64,000 bases of DNA from an uncultured Sulfitobacter sp. (GTDB lineage: Bacteria > Pseudomonadota > Alphaproteobacteria > Rhodobacterales > Rhodobacteraceae): the NCBI RefSeq assembly GCF_947500075.1, contig NZ_CANMQS010000006.1:1-64000 (forward strand). Reading direction: 5' to 3'. Numbering within the stretch: the stretch's first letter is position 1; each line of letters opens with the position of its first letter. Both the position numbers and the translations under genes were made by a program. The notes below the pieces were generated by a model. The model saw only the letters and a program-made list of their open reading frames with translations, searched no databases and was not told the origin of the DNA. Below, one piece after another: positions 1 to 8,988 of the stretch.

Positions 1-110
1 GGTACCTAAGCCCTATCACATTCGAGGAGCGAGCTATGAAAGCTTAAGTTGCCGTCTACGAAACCAGCAGCAGGCCACTGTCGCTCCCTCGGATCAAGGG
101 TTTCACGACG

Positions 111-1547
111 GTGCCTCGTCAGGGTGCAATGGAGTTGGAAGGAGTGATCCCAACCCGCGAACAAATGCTTGCCCATGGTGCTGTGACCCATGTGCTGGCT
201 GGAACAGTGGCCACCGAAGGCGACCAATTGGTTATCAGATCCCAGTTGAGCGCTATTGATGAAGGAAGTGGTTTCGAAGCCACCGAACTGGAGTCATACA
301 GCGCTCCTGAAGAGCTGTTTGCCAAACTCGCCGAACAAAAGCTTGGACTTACGTCCGCTCTGAACGTTCCTTTGCGCCCGCAGGAGCGCATTGTTCTGGA
401 GCGTGTTCCAACCAAAAATGTCCAAGCGTACCTGCTGTATGCAGAGGCCTTGCATGCCTGGAGGACAGGAGAAATTGCCGACATAAAGCAAGCATTGGCA
501 CTGTTGGAACGGGCCAAAGAGATTGATCCGCAGTTCTTTGATGCGAGGGGCACTTATGCCTATCTGAACTACTATGTCTGGTACATGGGCATGAACCCCG
601 TGCGCAACAATCTGGATGCACATGATGCTGCGGTCGCGACATCGACGAAGTTGCTTGAGGATGATCCACTGAACTCTGTTGCATTGTTCGTTCAGTCGGC
701 GATCATGCTGCACAGAGACCGCGAACAAGCTCTGACCATGGCGCGCGGTGCGATTTTCCAGAAGCGGGAGGACCCCAGCTTGCGCCGTGCGTTGGGTTGG
801 GCATTGCTGAGCAACAACCTTCAAAAAGAGGCCCTGGCAGAATTCGAATCCTATCTGGAACTTTCACCCCGACTAACAGCCGAAGAAACACTCGATATCA
901 CAAACGCCTTTCTAAGGTTGGACGAACCGGAACGCGCCTTAGAAGTACTATCACAGTTCGATCCAGAAGCCTTGACGGGGCTTTCAGCACTGGTCACTCA
1001 GGCAGAGATGTATTCGCGCCTTGGAAATCAGGAAAAAGGTGAAGAGTTTGCGCGCCAATTCCTTCAGTTTTTGCCTTTCTATAGCGTCATGTGGGACGAG
1101 CCCAAATTTCGAACTTACGAAGATCCATCTGTTTTTCAAAGCTATTCTGAGGCTCTGCAAGATGTCGGAGTTCCGCTTTGGCCGTTGAACTTTGACAATG
1201 GACGAGAGGCGGATCGGCTGAACGAAGAGTCCCTGCACAAGCTTTTCGCCCGCAGCTTCACGACAATTGACACAATAGATCCGGTCGGTGGGCCTTACAC
1301 CAGCCAATACAACAGCGACGGATCGGTCAGCCTGCGCTACGGATTCCTCCCTGAGATCGAGTTTCAGGGGACGTGGGAGGTCGATGGCAATGAAATCTGC
1401 CAGAAGTTCCCCGGTATTTCCATGGGACTGCGAGTTTGCGAAAGGGTCTATCTTGACCGGTCAGAGTCAACACCGGACACGCCTCGATACGTCCAATTGA
1501 ACGGTTTCGGCCTGCACCGCTTCGGCGTTCAGTATAACGGCGATTAG
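111..1547 (+). CDS. TolB-like/TPR repeat protein, 5'-truncated (probable gene remnant)
   Basis: This 478-residue frame resembles the C-terminal two thirds of the TolB-like plus TPR proteins often fused to winged-helix or adenylate cyclase domains. Residues 20-60 (AHGAVTHVLAGTV and following) match the conserved TolB-like segment, and helical TPR-like pairs follow from about 100 to 330. The C-terminal 120 residues are not recognised. The GTG at 111 is only the first available start codon. Family-like sequence (LSLPRIKGF just before it) continues upstream in the same frame to about base 80, and an in-frame TAA lies at 45-47. The usual N-terminal DNA-binding or cyclase domain is therefore missing, so this is probably a broken gene, or less likely a short family member starting at 111 or 129. 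No function is assigned. Confidence 0.6.
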   Translation: MPRQGAMELEGVIPTREQMLAHGAVTHVLAGTVATEGDQLVIRSQLSAIDEGSGFEATELESYSAPEELFAKLAEQKLGLTSALNVPLRPQERIVLERVPTKNVQAYLLYAEALHAWRTGEIADIKQALALLERAKEIDPQFFDARGTYAYLNYYVWYMGMNPVRNNLDAHDAAVATSTKLLEDDPLNSVALFVQSAIMLHRDREQALTMARGAIFQKREDPSLRRALGWALLSNNLQKEALAEFESYLELSPRLTAEETLDITNAFLRLDEPERALEVLSQFDPEALTGLSALVTQAEMYSRLGNQEKGEEFARQFLQFLPFYSVMWDEPKFRTYEDPSVFQSYSEALQDVGVPLWPLNFDNGREADRLNEESLHKLFARSFTTIDTIDPVGGPYTSQYNSDGSVSLRYGFLPEIEFQGTWEVDGNEICQKFPGISMGLRVCERVYLDRSESTPDTPRYVQLNGFGLHRFGVQYNGD

Positions 1548-1717
1548 GCGGCAAACCAGTTAACTTAATGCCGATTGGTCATCACTGCCGCTTTCAGTAC
1601 CAATGTCAGCAAAGTGCGCTTCTGTGTCATCTACGCTCTTCGCAGCATCCGGAACATTGGCCTCCAACCAGACATCCCCCGAACGCACCAAACGGGGCGC
1701 TCAGGCTCGATGTCCCG

Positions 1718-4165
1718 TCAAACCTTCACCCGCTCCGACTTCGGATCATACATCGGCTTCAAAGAAGCCTCCGCTTTCACCCGCACACCGGCCACATCAA
1801 TCTCGTAGGTGGAGCCCAGCACATCCGCCGTACTCTCCCCCTTGCACGGCACATACCCCAGACCCATCGCACCGCCCAGCGCGTGACCATAGGCCCCCGA
1901 ACTGAGATAGCCGACGATCTCACCATCCCGCACAATCGGTTCGTTGTGATACAAAAGCGGCTCGGGGTCGGTCAGCTTGAACTGCACCATGCGGTTTTCC
2001 AGCCCCTTCTCCTGCTTGTCCAGAACCGCCTCACGTCCGATGTAGTTGGGCTTGTCCTTCTTCACGGCAAAGCCAAGGCCCGCTTCCAACACATGATCCT
2101 CTGAGGTGATGTCATGGCCGAAGTGCCGAAACCCCTTTTCGATCCGGCAAGTGTCCATCATGTGCATCCCGCACAGGCGCTGGCCCAGATCCAGACCGGC
2201 TTCTGCCATCACCTCAAAGACGTGACCACATTGATCAGCGGAGACGTAGATCTCCCAGCCCAGCTCCCCCACATAGGTGACGCGGTGCGCACGGGCGAGG
2301 CCCATGCCAATCTCGATCTCCTGCGCGGTCCCGAAGGGGTTGGCGTCATTGCTGAAGTCATTGGGTGAAATCCGCTGCAACACCTCGCGGGAACGTGGCC
2401 CCATCAGCGCCAGGACACCTTCGCCCGCGGTCACATCGGTGATCACCACCCGGTGGTCGCCCACGTGGCGCTGCATCCATGTCTGATCGGCCAGACGGGT
2501 CGCGGCGGGCGTCACCACCAGATAGGCGGTTTCGGACAGGCGGGTGACGGTCACATCCGCCTCGATCCCGCCGCGCGCGTTCAGGAACTGCGTGTAGACG
2601 ATCTTGCCCACGGGCACCGCATAGTCGCCGCCGCCCACATAGTTCAGGAAGGCTTCCGCATCCGGCCCCTCCACACGGATTTTCCCGAAAGAGGACATGT
2701 CATACATGCCCACGGATTCCCGCACGGCCATGTGTTCCTCGCGGACGTTGTCAAAGAAGTTCTGCCGCGACCAGCTGTAGTGGTAGGCGCCTTCCTGCCC
2801 GTCACGCGCAAACCAGTTGGCGCGCTCCCAACCGGCCAATTCGCCCATCACCGCACCACGCTCAACAAGGTGGTGGTGGAAAGGTGTGCGGCGGATGCCC
2901 CGTGCGGTGGCCTTCTGGCGGAAGGGGAAGTGATCGGCATAGAGCAGGCCCAGCGTCTCCTTGGAGCGTTCGGCCAGATAGGTTTTGTTGCCCTGAAACG
3001 GCTGCATACGGGAGATGTCCACATCGCCCAGATCAAACGGCTTTTCGCCCGCGTCCATCCACTGCGCCAGCGCCATGCCCGCCCCGCCTGCGGATTGGAT
3101 GCCGATGGAATTGAACCCGGCGGCAACCCAGACATTGTCCATCTCTGGCGCAAGGCCAAGGTGGTAGGCGTCATCGGGAGTGAAGCTTTCGGGACCGTTG
3201 AAGAAGGTGTGAATCCCCGCTTCCGCCAGCATCGGCATCCGGGCGACGGCATTCTCAAGGATCGGCTCGAAGTGGTCAAAATCCTCGGGCAGTTGGTCGA
3301 ATTCGAAATCCGCCGGGATACCGTCCAACGCCCAGGGTTTGGACACCGGCTCAAACGCCCCCAGCAGCATCTTGCCCGCGTCTTCCTTGTAGTAGGCGCA
3401 TTCGTCCGGCACCCGCAGCACCGGCAGTTGCTTCAGCCCCTCAATCGCCTCGGTCACGATGTAGAAGTGTTCGCAAGCCTGAAGCGGGACATTCACCCCC
3501 AGCATCCGGCCCACGTCGTGGCCCCACATGCCGCCGCAATTGACCACATGATCGCAGGTGATTTTGCCCTCACTGCCGTCGCCGTTAACGAAGTTGACAG
3601 CTGTCAACTTGTTAAGGTTTCGTTCAGCATTGGTCACTTTCACCCGCTCGATGATCCTGGCGCCGCGCTGCCGCGCGCCCTTGGCCAAGGCCAATGCGAT
3701 GTTGGCCGGATCGCCCTGCCCGTCCTTGTCCAGGTACACCGCGCCCTTCACCCCGTCGATGTTGAGATGTTCATACTTCTCAAGCACTTCCTTGGCGGTG
3801 ATTTCTTCCACGTCGACGCCGAAAGCCCGCGCCATCGCCGCCTGACGGTAGATCTCCTCACGCCGTTCTTCGGTCAGGGCGACGGTGATCGATCCCACCC
3901 GTTTGAAGCCGGTGGCCACGCCCGTTTCCGCTTCCAGATCGCCGTAGAGTTCCTGGCTGTACTTCGCCAGCTTGGTCATGTTCGCGGTTGCGCGCAGCTG
4001 CGCAATCAGGCCCGCCGCATGCCATGTGGTGCCGGAGGTCAGCTGTTTGCGTTCCAGCAGCACCACGTCTTTCCACCCCAGTTTGGCAAGGTGGTAAGCC
4101 ACGGAACAGCCAATGACACCGCCACCAATGATGACAACGCGGGCGTGGGAGGGAACGTCAGACAT
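1718..4165 (-). CDS. GcvT-family FAD-dependent oxidoreductase, sarcosine dehydrogenase-like
   Basis: An 815-residue two-domain flavoprotein. The N-terminal DAO-type FAD domain starts with a dinucleotide motif (VVIIGGGVIG, residues 10-19). The TTWHAAG motif contains His49, which corresponds to the His that carries covalent FAD in liver sarcosine and dimethylglycine dehydrogenases. From about residue 430 to the end there is an aminomethyltransferase (GcvT) folate-binding domain. Such enzymes oxidatively demethylate N-methylglycines and hand the C1 unit to tetrahydrofolate. The LTSGTTWH form and the text after it resemble SARDH more than DMGDH, but the substrate is inferred. It is the last gene of a same-strand cluster, 75 bp downstream of a GlxA-type regulator. 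Confidence 0.88.
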   Translation of the reverse strand: MSDVPSHARVVIIGGGVIGCSVAYHLAKLGWKDVVLLERKQLTSGTTWHAAGLIAQLRATANMTKLAKYSQELYGDLEAETGVATGFKRVGSITVALTEERREEIYRQAAMARAFGVDVEEITAKEVLEKYEHLNIDGVKGAVYLDKDGQGDPANIALALAKGARQRGARIIERVKVTNAERNLNKLTAVNFVNGDGSEGKITCDHVVNCGGMWGHDVGRMLGVNVPLQACEHFYIVTEAIEGLKQLPVLRVPDECAYYKEDAGKMLLGAFEPVSKPWALDGIPADFEFDQLPEDFDHFEPILENAVARMPMLAEAGIHTFFNGPESFTPDDAYHLGLAPEMDNVWVAAGFNSIGIQSAGGAGMALAQWMDAGEKPFDLGDVDISRMQPFQGNKTYLAERSKETLGLLYADHFPFRQKATARGIRRTPFHHHLVERGAVMGELAGWERANWFARDGQEGAYHYSWSRQNFFDNVREEHMAVRESVGMYDMSSFGKIRVEGPDAEAFLNYVGGGDYAVPVGKIVYTQFLNARGGIEADVTVTRLSETAYLVVTPAATRLADQTWMQRHVGDHRVVITDVTAGEGVLALMGPRSREVLQRISPNDFSNDANPFGTAQEIEIGMGLARAHRVTYVGELGWEIYVSADQCGHVFEVMAEAGLDLGQRLCGMHMMDTCRIEKGFRHFGHDITSEDHVLEAGLGFAVKKDKPNYIGREAVLDKQEKGLENRMVQFKLTDPEPLLYHNEPIVRDGEIVGYLSSGAYGHALGGAMGLGYVPCKGESTADVLGSTYEIDVAGVRVKAEASLKPMYDPKSERVKV

Positions 4166-4240
4166 GAGCCAAACCTTTCAGCATTCAGAATGCCCCTTCT
4201 AGACACGTTCAGCGGTCCGGGGCGGGTGTAAAAACGACAG

Positions 4241-5239
4241 CTATTTGGGGGGAACCGCTGCGGGATGCGGGATGCGCCGCATGCGGCGCGCTTCGGCCGG
4301 GGTGTGGCCGAAGACAGATTTGTAGAGCGGGGCGAAACCACTGGAGAAGCCACAGGCCAGACCCACTTCGCGGATGCTGAGCGAGGTGTTCAGCAACAAG
4401 GTGGAGGCCTTGTTCAGCCGCAGTTCGCGGTAATAGCTGTTGGGGGTCATGCCCAGCGTGCGGGCGAACTTGCGCTCCAGCGACCGGGAGGAGACTTTCA
4501 GGCGCGCGCAGATGTCATGGATCGCCAGCGGTTCTTCCATGTGGGATTGCATCAGGGTGATGCAGGCGTCGATGTCCGGGTCCCCCGTGGGGGCAACCTC
4601 GGACCGGGCGAACGGCTGCGGGGTGCGCAGATCGCGGATGCGGTCATGCAGCAGGATGTCCGCAACGTTCATCAGCGCCGGGCGGGAGATGTGATCGCCC
4701 ACAATCGACAGCATCAGATCGACGGTGGACCCCATGCCGGCACAGGTGGTGATGCCCTCGTGGTCTGACGCCAGTTGCGCGCCCCAGTCGCTGGCATCTG
4801 TCTGCTCGGACAGGATCAGGCGGTTCTCCCAATGCGTCGTATGTGCCGCACCTTTGCCATCGGCCTGAATGAACAGGCTGGCGGCTTCGGCCAGCAGGAA
4901 GATGCGCGCCCGCCGCCCCCGGTAGAGCTTGAGAAACCCCCGCAGGGGCAGGTTCAGGGTCGCGGTATCGCTGTTGCCCAGAAAGACGGCATAATCGACA
5001 GAGACTTTCTCAGGCGGCGGCAGGGTTTCGACCATCGCCGCGCTGCTGGAAATCACGCAGCCGCCCACCGCTGAGCGGTAGGTCCATGTAAAGACCTCAT
5101 GCTGGCTGACCCGGTTGGCAAGGCGCAACACATCCGTCACGGCTGCCAGTTCGGTCAGCACAAAGTCTGCTTCGACGTAGATGTCGAAACTTGCCGCGCG
5201 GGGGGCGGCGCGGTCCAGCAGAGAGGAGCCCCGGCCCAC
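4241..5239 (-). CDS. GlxA-type AraC family transcriptional regulator
   Basis: This regulator has an N-terminal DJ-1/PfpI (GATase1-like) domain (about residues 15-185) and a C-terminal AraC double HTH (about 235-325, with the typical CGFSSGFAPLYKSVFGHTP signature). GlxA-type regulators such as GbdR and SouR control glycine betaine, dimethylglycine and sarcosine catabolism in pseudomonads, which fits the neighbouring demethylating dehydrogenases. The frame is open much further upstream into the preceding gene. I chose the GTG at 5239, which leaves 7 bp after the upstream stop and places the first strand of the domain at residue 18. The start is uncertain. It is probably cotranscribed with the methyltransferase-like gene. 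Confidence 0.85.
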   Translation of the reverse strand: MGRGSSLLDRAAPRAASFDIYVEADFVLTELAAVTDVLRLANRVSQHEVFTWTYRSAVGGCVISSSAAMVETLPPPEKVSVDYAVFLGNSDTATLNLPLRGFLKLYRGRRARIFLLAEAASLFIQADGKGAAHTTHWENRLILSEQTDASDWGAQLASDHEGITTCAGMGSTVDLMLSIVGDHISRPALMNVADILLHDRIRDLRTPQPFARSEVAPTGDPDIDACITLMQSHMEEPLAIHDICARLKVSSRSLERKFARTLGMTPNSYYRELRLNKASTLLLNTSLSIREVGLACGFSSGFAPLYKSVFGHTPAEARRMRRIPHPAAVPPK

Positions 5240-5246
5240 CGCCCGC

Positions 5247-6140
5247 CTAGACGATGGTATGGCCCGCCGCACGCAGCCGCGCAGCGAGGGTTGCGATATG
5301 GGCCGGGCTGACTTCGCAGCACCCGCCGACGATGGTGGCCCCGCCTTCAACCCACCCCATGGCATGATCCGCATAGTCGTCCGGAGAGAAATCCCGCCGC
5401 GCGCTCAGGCTGTCGACTGTGGGGGCGTCTTCCAGAAAGCCATCGCTGATGGCAGTGAAGCCATTGGCGTAAGCGCCATAGGGCAAGCCGGATTGTGCCA
5501 GCACCGGCAGTCCGGTGGTGATGGCTTCCGGCGTGGAACAGTTGAGCAGCACCGCCGCAACGCCGCCTTCTGCCAGAACCGGCAGGATGTCGGTCAGCGG
5601 TTCCCCCGAACGCAGGCGCGTGCCGTCGTTGTCATCCACCGAGAACGCCAGCCACACGGGTTTGCCCGCAACCGCAGCGCCTTCGCGCACCGCGCGGGCA
5701 TGCGCGAGGGAGACCACCGTTTCGCAGATCACCAGATCACACCAATCCGCATGCCGCGCCGCCACTTCCGCAAAGAGCGCGGCGGCCTTCTCATGCGCGG
5801 GCAGCAGGTCGGGGCGGTAGGACGCCCCAAGCGGCCCGATCGCCAGCGCACGGCGCACGTCCCGCCCGGCAGAGGCGGCCACCAGCAGATCGCGCGCCGC
5901 GTCGTGCAGTTCGGCAAAACTCGAGGTTGGTTCGCCCATCGCAAGCCGGTCATGGTGGATGGCATAGGTGTTGGAGGTGCCCACTGTCGCACCGGCTTCA
6001 TAGAAGTCGGTGTGCACGGCCTGCACCAAGGCCGGATCATCCATCATGATCTGCGTGGACCACAGCGGCGTGGGAGCGGCAGTGCTGCGGTGCACCAACT
6101 CCTGCCCCATGCCACCATCCAGAAGGGTGATGCCGGTCAT
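5247..6140 (-). CDS. Homocysteine S-methyltransferase family protein
   Basis: A 297-residue protein of the cobalamin-independent homocysteine S-methyltransferase (MmuM/BHMT) barrel family. It begins with the LLDGGMGQEL motif, and the three zinc-binding cysteines are present: Cys201 (LLNCS) and Cys274/Cys275 (VGGCCEVSP). The family moves a methyl group from S-methylmethionine or glycine betaine to homocysteine. The length fits the MmuM-like group better than long BHMTs, so the methyl donor is open. The ATG at 6138-6140 overlaps the stop of the upstream dehydrogenase (ATGA), implying translational coupling. Its location between DMGDH-like and SARDH-like genes suggests a role in betaine or related methyl-donor breakdown (inference). 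Confidence 0.87.
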   Translation of the reverse strand: MTGITLLDGGMGQELVHRSTAAPTPLWSTQIMMDDPALVQAVHTDFYEAGATVGTSNTYAIHHDRLAMGEPTSSFAELHDAARDLLVAASAGRDVRRALAIGPLGASYRPDLLPAHEKAAALFAEVAARHADWCDLVICETVVSLAHARAVREGAAVAGKPVWLAFSVDDNDGTRLRSGEPLTDILPVLAEGGVAAVLLNCSTPEAITTGLPVLAQSGLPYGAYANGFTAISDGFLEDAPTVDSLSARRDFSPDDYADHAMGWVEGGATIVGGCCEVSPAHIATLAARLRAAGHTIV

Positions 6141-8590
6141 GCGCGGATCCGTTCGTTGGCCGGATCCCACAGCGGCTGATCGGGCTGCACCACGGCTTTG
6201 CAGAGCGTGCCGTAGATGTTGACCTCCACCTCTGTTCCCGGCTCTGCCAGATCGGCGCGGATGGTGCCCAGCGCGATGGATCTGCCCACCCGGTAGCCCC
6301 AATCGCCGGAGGTGGTCTCTCCGATGATTTCGCCATTGTGCGACACGGGCGACATATAGGGCGCATCGGCATCGCCTGCGTCCACGATCATGGTGACAAA
6401 GCGTTTCTTGATGCCCTGCTGCTTTTCCGCTGCAAGTGCTGCTTTGCCGGGGAAATCCTGCGGTTTGTCGAATTTGACCCAACGGTCCAGCCCGGCTTCG
6501 AGCATGGAGTAATCAGTGGAGAGGTCGCCCTTCCACGTCCGATAGCCTTTTTCGATCCGCATCGCGTTGAGGGCATACATGCCGAAAGGGGTCGCGCCAG
6601 CTGCCTTGACGGCCGCGTAGACAGGCGCGCTGTCGGAGAAGGAGGTATGCACCTCCCAGCCCAACTCGCCCGCGAAGGACACGCGGAACAGCTTGGCCGG
6701 TTTGCCCGCAACGGTGGCGTCCTGAATGGACATCCATGTGGCAGAGAAATCCGCGCCTTCGGTGATGCCGCTGAGCAGATCGCGGGACGCAGGGCCGGTG
6801 ACAATCAGGGTGGACCAGTCGGTTGTGATGTCGGTCAGCGTCAGCGACCCATCGGCAGGCAGGCGACCCTTCAGGAGCTCAAAGTCATGCCACAACGCCA
6901 CGGCGGCGGTCATCAGCCAGAAATCATCCTCACCCCAGCGGATCACGGTCATTTCTGTCAGGATGCGCCCCCGGCTGTCTGCGAAATAGGCCAGGTTCAT
7001 GCGGCCCACTTTCGGCAGCGCGCCGGTGATCTGACCGCGCAGCCATTCCGCCGCACCGCTGCCCGACAGCGTGTAGCGCGAGAAGCCCGGTATATCGAGC
7101 ACGCCAGCATGGTCGCGCACGGCTTCGACTTCGTCCTTGATGCGGGCGGCCCATGGGCCATTGCGGTCCCAGGTCTGTGTGCTTTCCTCGGAGGTGTCAT
7201 CACCCGGTTGCGCGAACCAATTGGCGCGCTCCCACCCGTTGTAGGCACCCATTTGCGCGCCAGAATCCAGCAGGGCCTGATGGTTCGGCGACAGTTTCTT
7301 GTCACGGCCCGCAGGCCATTCGTGGTGCGGGAAGTGCATGGCGTATTCGTGGCCGTAGGTTTCCAGCGCCTTGGACAGGCAATAATCGTGATCGCAGTGA
7401 TCGGTGTAGCGGCGCGGATCGACGGACCACATGTCCAGCTCCGTCTCGCCGTGCATGATCCATTCGGACAGCACCTTGCCCGCACCGCCGCCCTGCGCGA
7501 TGCCGAAGGTAAAGGAATGCCCCTCAAAGGCGTTCTTCACACCCGGCATCGGGCCGATCATCGGTAGGCCATCGGGGGCGTAGGGGATGGGCCCGTTGAT
7601 GTTACGCTCCACCCCGCCCTGACCCAGCAGGGGCACACGGGCCATGGCGTCTTCGATGTAGAATTCCAGCCGCTCCAGATCATCAGGGTAAAGCTGGAAG
7701 GAGAAATCCTCGGGCATGGGATCGTCGGGTGTGACCCAATGCGCTTTGCAATTGCGCTCATAAGGGCCGAGGTTCAGGCCGTGTTTGTCCTGCCGCAGGT
7801 AGTAGGAAATATCCACGTCGCGCACGAGCGGCACCTTGTGGCCTTTCTCCTTGGTCCATGCCTCCAGTTCGGGAAGCTGGCCGGTCAGGAAATACTGGTG
7901 GGACATGACAACCATGGGCACGGTGCGCCCGCCGAAGGGTTTGAACATCTCTCCCACGCGTTGCGCGTAGTAGCCGGCACAGTTCACCACGATCTCGGCG
8001 CGGATGTCGCCCTTATCGGTCTTGACGATCCATTCGTCACCGTCGCGGTCCAGCCCTTTCATCGGGCAGAAGCGTTCAATCCGTCCGCCCGCATCCCGCG
8101 CGCCTTTGGCCATGGCCTGCGTCAGTTGTGCAGGGTCGATGTCACCGTCCAGCGGGTCCCACATGCCGCCCATCAGGTCGTGGGTCTCCAGGAAGGGGTG
8201 GTGTTCGCGGAGTTCCGCGTTCGTCAGAATGTCCATTTGCAGCCCCTGATAGCGGGCCTGTGCGGCGACTTTTTCGAACTCCTGCATCCGCTCCTTGGTA
8301 TGGGCCAGCCGCAGTGATCCGGTGACGTGGTAGTTCATCGGGTAATCCACATCGTCGGCCAGCGTGCGGTACATCTCCAGCCCGAAGCGCTGCATGTTCA
8401 TCACCGCCCAGTTGCCCGCAAAGTTGGGGCAATTGCCCGCCGCGTGCCATGTGGAGCCGGCAGTGAGTTCGTTTTTCTCCAAAAGCACGCAGTCTTTCCA
8501 GCCTGCCTTGGCCAGATGATACAGCGTGGAGGTGCCGACGACACCGCCGCCGATGATGACCACGCGGGCCGTTGTTGGAAAGTCTGACAT
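6137..8590 (-). CDS. GcvT-family FAD-dependent oxidoreductase, dimethylglycine dehydrogenase-like
   Basis: An 817-residue paralogue of the flavoprotein at 1718-4165 with the same architecture: an N-terminal FAD domain (VVIIGGGVVG at 10-19) and a C-terminal GcvT-like folate domain (about 430-817). The covalent-FAD motif reads LTAGSTWHAAG with His49, the form seen in dimethylglycine dehydrogenases. The predicted reaction is oxidative N-demethylation, with formaldehyde or methylene-THF as the C1 product. Its stop overlaps the methyltransferase start by 4 bp, and the GFA gene ends 12 bp upstream. The exact substrate (dimethylglycine or another N-methyl compound) cannot be read from the sequence. 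Confidence 0.87.
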   Translation of the reverse strand: MSDFPTTARVVIIGGGVVGTSTLYHLAKAGWKDCVLLEKNELTAGSTWHAAGNCPNFAGNWAVMNMQRFGLEMYRTLADDVDYPMNYHVTGSLRLAHTKERMQEFEKVAAQARYQGLQMDILTNAELREHHPFLETHDLMGGMWDPLDGDIDPAQLTQAMAKGARDAGGRIERFCPMKGLDRDGDEWIVKTDKGDIRAEIVVNCAGYYAQRVGEMFKPFGGRTVPMVVMSHQYFLTGQLPELEAWTKEKGHKVPLVRDVDISYYLRQDKHGLNLGPYERNCKAHWVTPDDPMPEDFSFQLYPDDLERLEFYIEDAMARVPLLGQGGVERNINGPIPYAPDGLPMIGPMPGVKNAFEGHSFTFGIAQGGGAGKVLSEWIMHGETELDMWSVDPRRYTDHCDHDYCLSKALETYGHEYAMHFPHHEWPAGRDKKLSPNHQALLDSGAQMGAYNGWERANWFAQPGDDTSEESTQTWDRNGPWAARIKDEVEAVRDHAGVLDIPGFSRYTLSGSGAAEWLRGQITGALPKVGRMNLAYFADSRGRILTEMTVIRWGEDDFWLMTAAVALWHDFELLKGRLPADGSLTLTDITTDWSTLIVTGPASRDLLSGITEGADFSATWMSIQDATVAGKPAKLFRVSFAGELGWEVHTSFSDSAPVYAAVKAAGATPFGMYALNAMRIEKGYRTWKGDLSTDYSMLEAGLDRWVKFDKPQDFPGKAALAAEKQQGIKKRFVTMIVDAGDADAPYMSPVSHNGEIIGETTSGDWGYRVGRSIALGTIRADLAEPGTEVEVNIYGTLCKAVVQPDQPLWDPANERIRA

Positions 8591-8602
8591 GGCTTGTGTC
8601 CC

Positions 8603-8986
8603 TTATTGATCGTGCTGCGGCAGGTCGTCCGCGATTTCGTAATAGTCACCCTTGTCGGCGACAAAGATGTGCTTTTCGGTGGTGATCCCGGTGGCCCCCT
8701 CAAGGGTGCCGGACATCACGGAGGTGGCGCCGTTGTCGGCGTCATGCCGCCAGAACAGTGAGGACCCGCAGGTGGCGCAAAACCCGCGTTGGGCCTGCGG
8801 CGAGGATTGATACCAGCGCAGGCTGTCGTCCCTTGTGATCTTGAGTTGATCCGGCCCCACTTGGGTGGCGGAAACGTAGTGCCCGCTGGTCTTGCGACAC
8901 TGCAGGCAGTGGCAGGCGACGGAATTGCGCAGCGTGCCGGTGAGGGTGTAGGTGACGCCCCCGCAGAGGCAGCTTCCGGTGTGCAT
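8603..8986 (-). CDS. GFA family protein (glutathione-dependent formaldehyde-activating-like)
   Basis: A 127-residue zinc protein of the GFA/CENP-V fold. The full cysteine pattern is present: Cys6/Cys8 (CLC), Cys25/Cys27/Cys30 (CHCLQC) and Cys70/Cys73 (CATC). The family is named after a Paracoccus protein proposed to speed formation of S-hydroxymethylglutathione, though that activity has been questioned and many members have unknown roles. Here it lies directly upstream of a demethylating dehydrogenase that can release formaldehyde, so a C1-detoxifying job is plausible. The ATG at 8986 leaves 2 bp after the LysE stop. Confidence 0.85.
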   Translation of the reverse strand: MHTGSCLCGGVTYTLTGTLRNSVACHCLQCRKTSGHYVSATQVGPDQLKITRDDSLRWYQSSPQAQRGFCATCGSSLFWRHDADNGATSVMSGTLEGATGITTEKHIFVADKGDYYEIADDLPQHDQ

Positions 8987-8988
8987 GA

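Noticed and set aside
1-6. GGTACC (KpnI site) at the first base
   Set aside because: Probably chance at the window edge. No vector or adaptor sequence is seen.
2453-4231. A 592-residue plus-strand frame
   Set aside because: Antisense to the SARDH-like gene, with no family resemblance and His/Arg-rich shadow composition.
4166-4240. Possible glycine riboswitch upstream of the SARDH-like gene
   Set aside because: The gap is only 75 bp and shows no glycine aptamer-like core.
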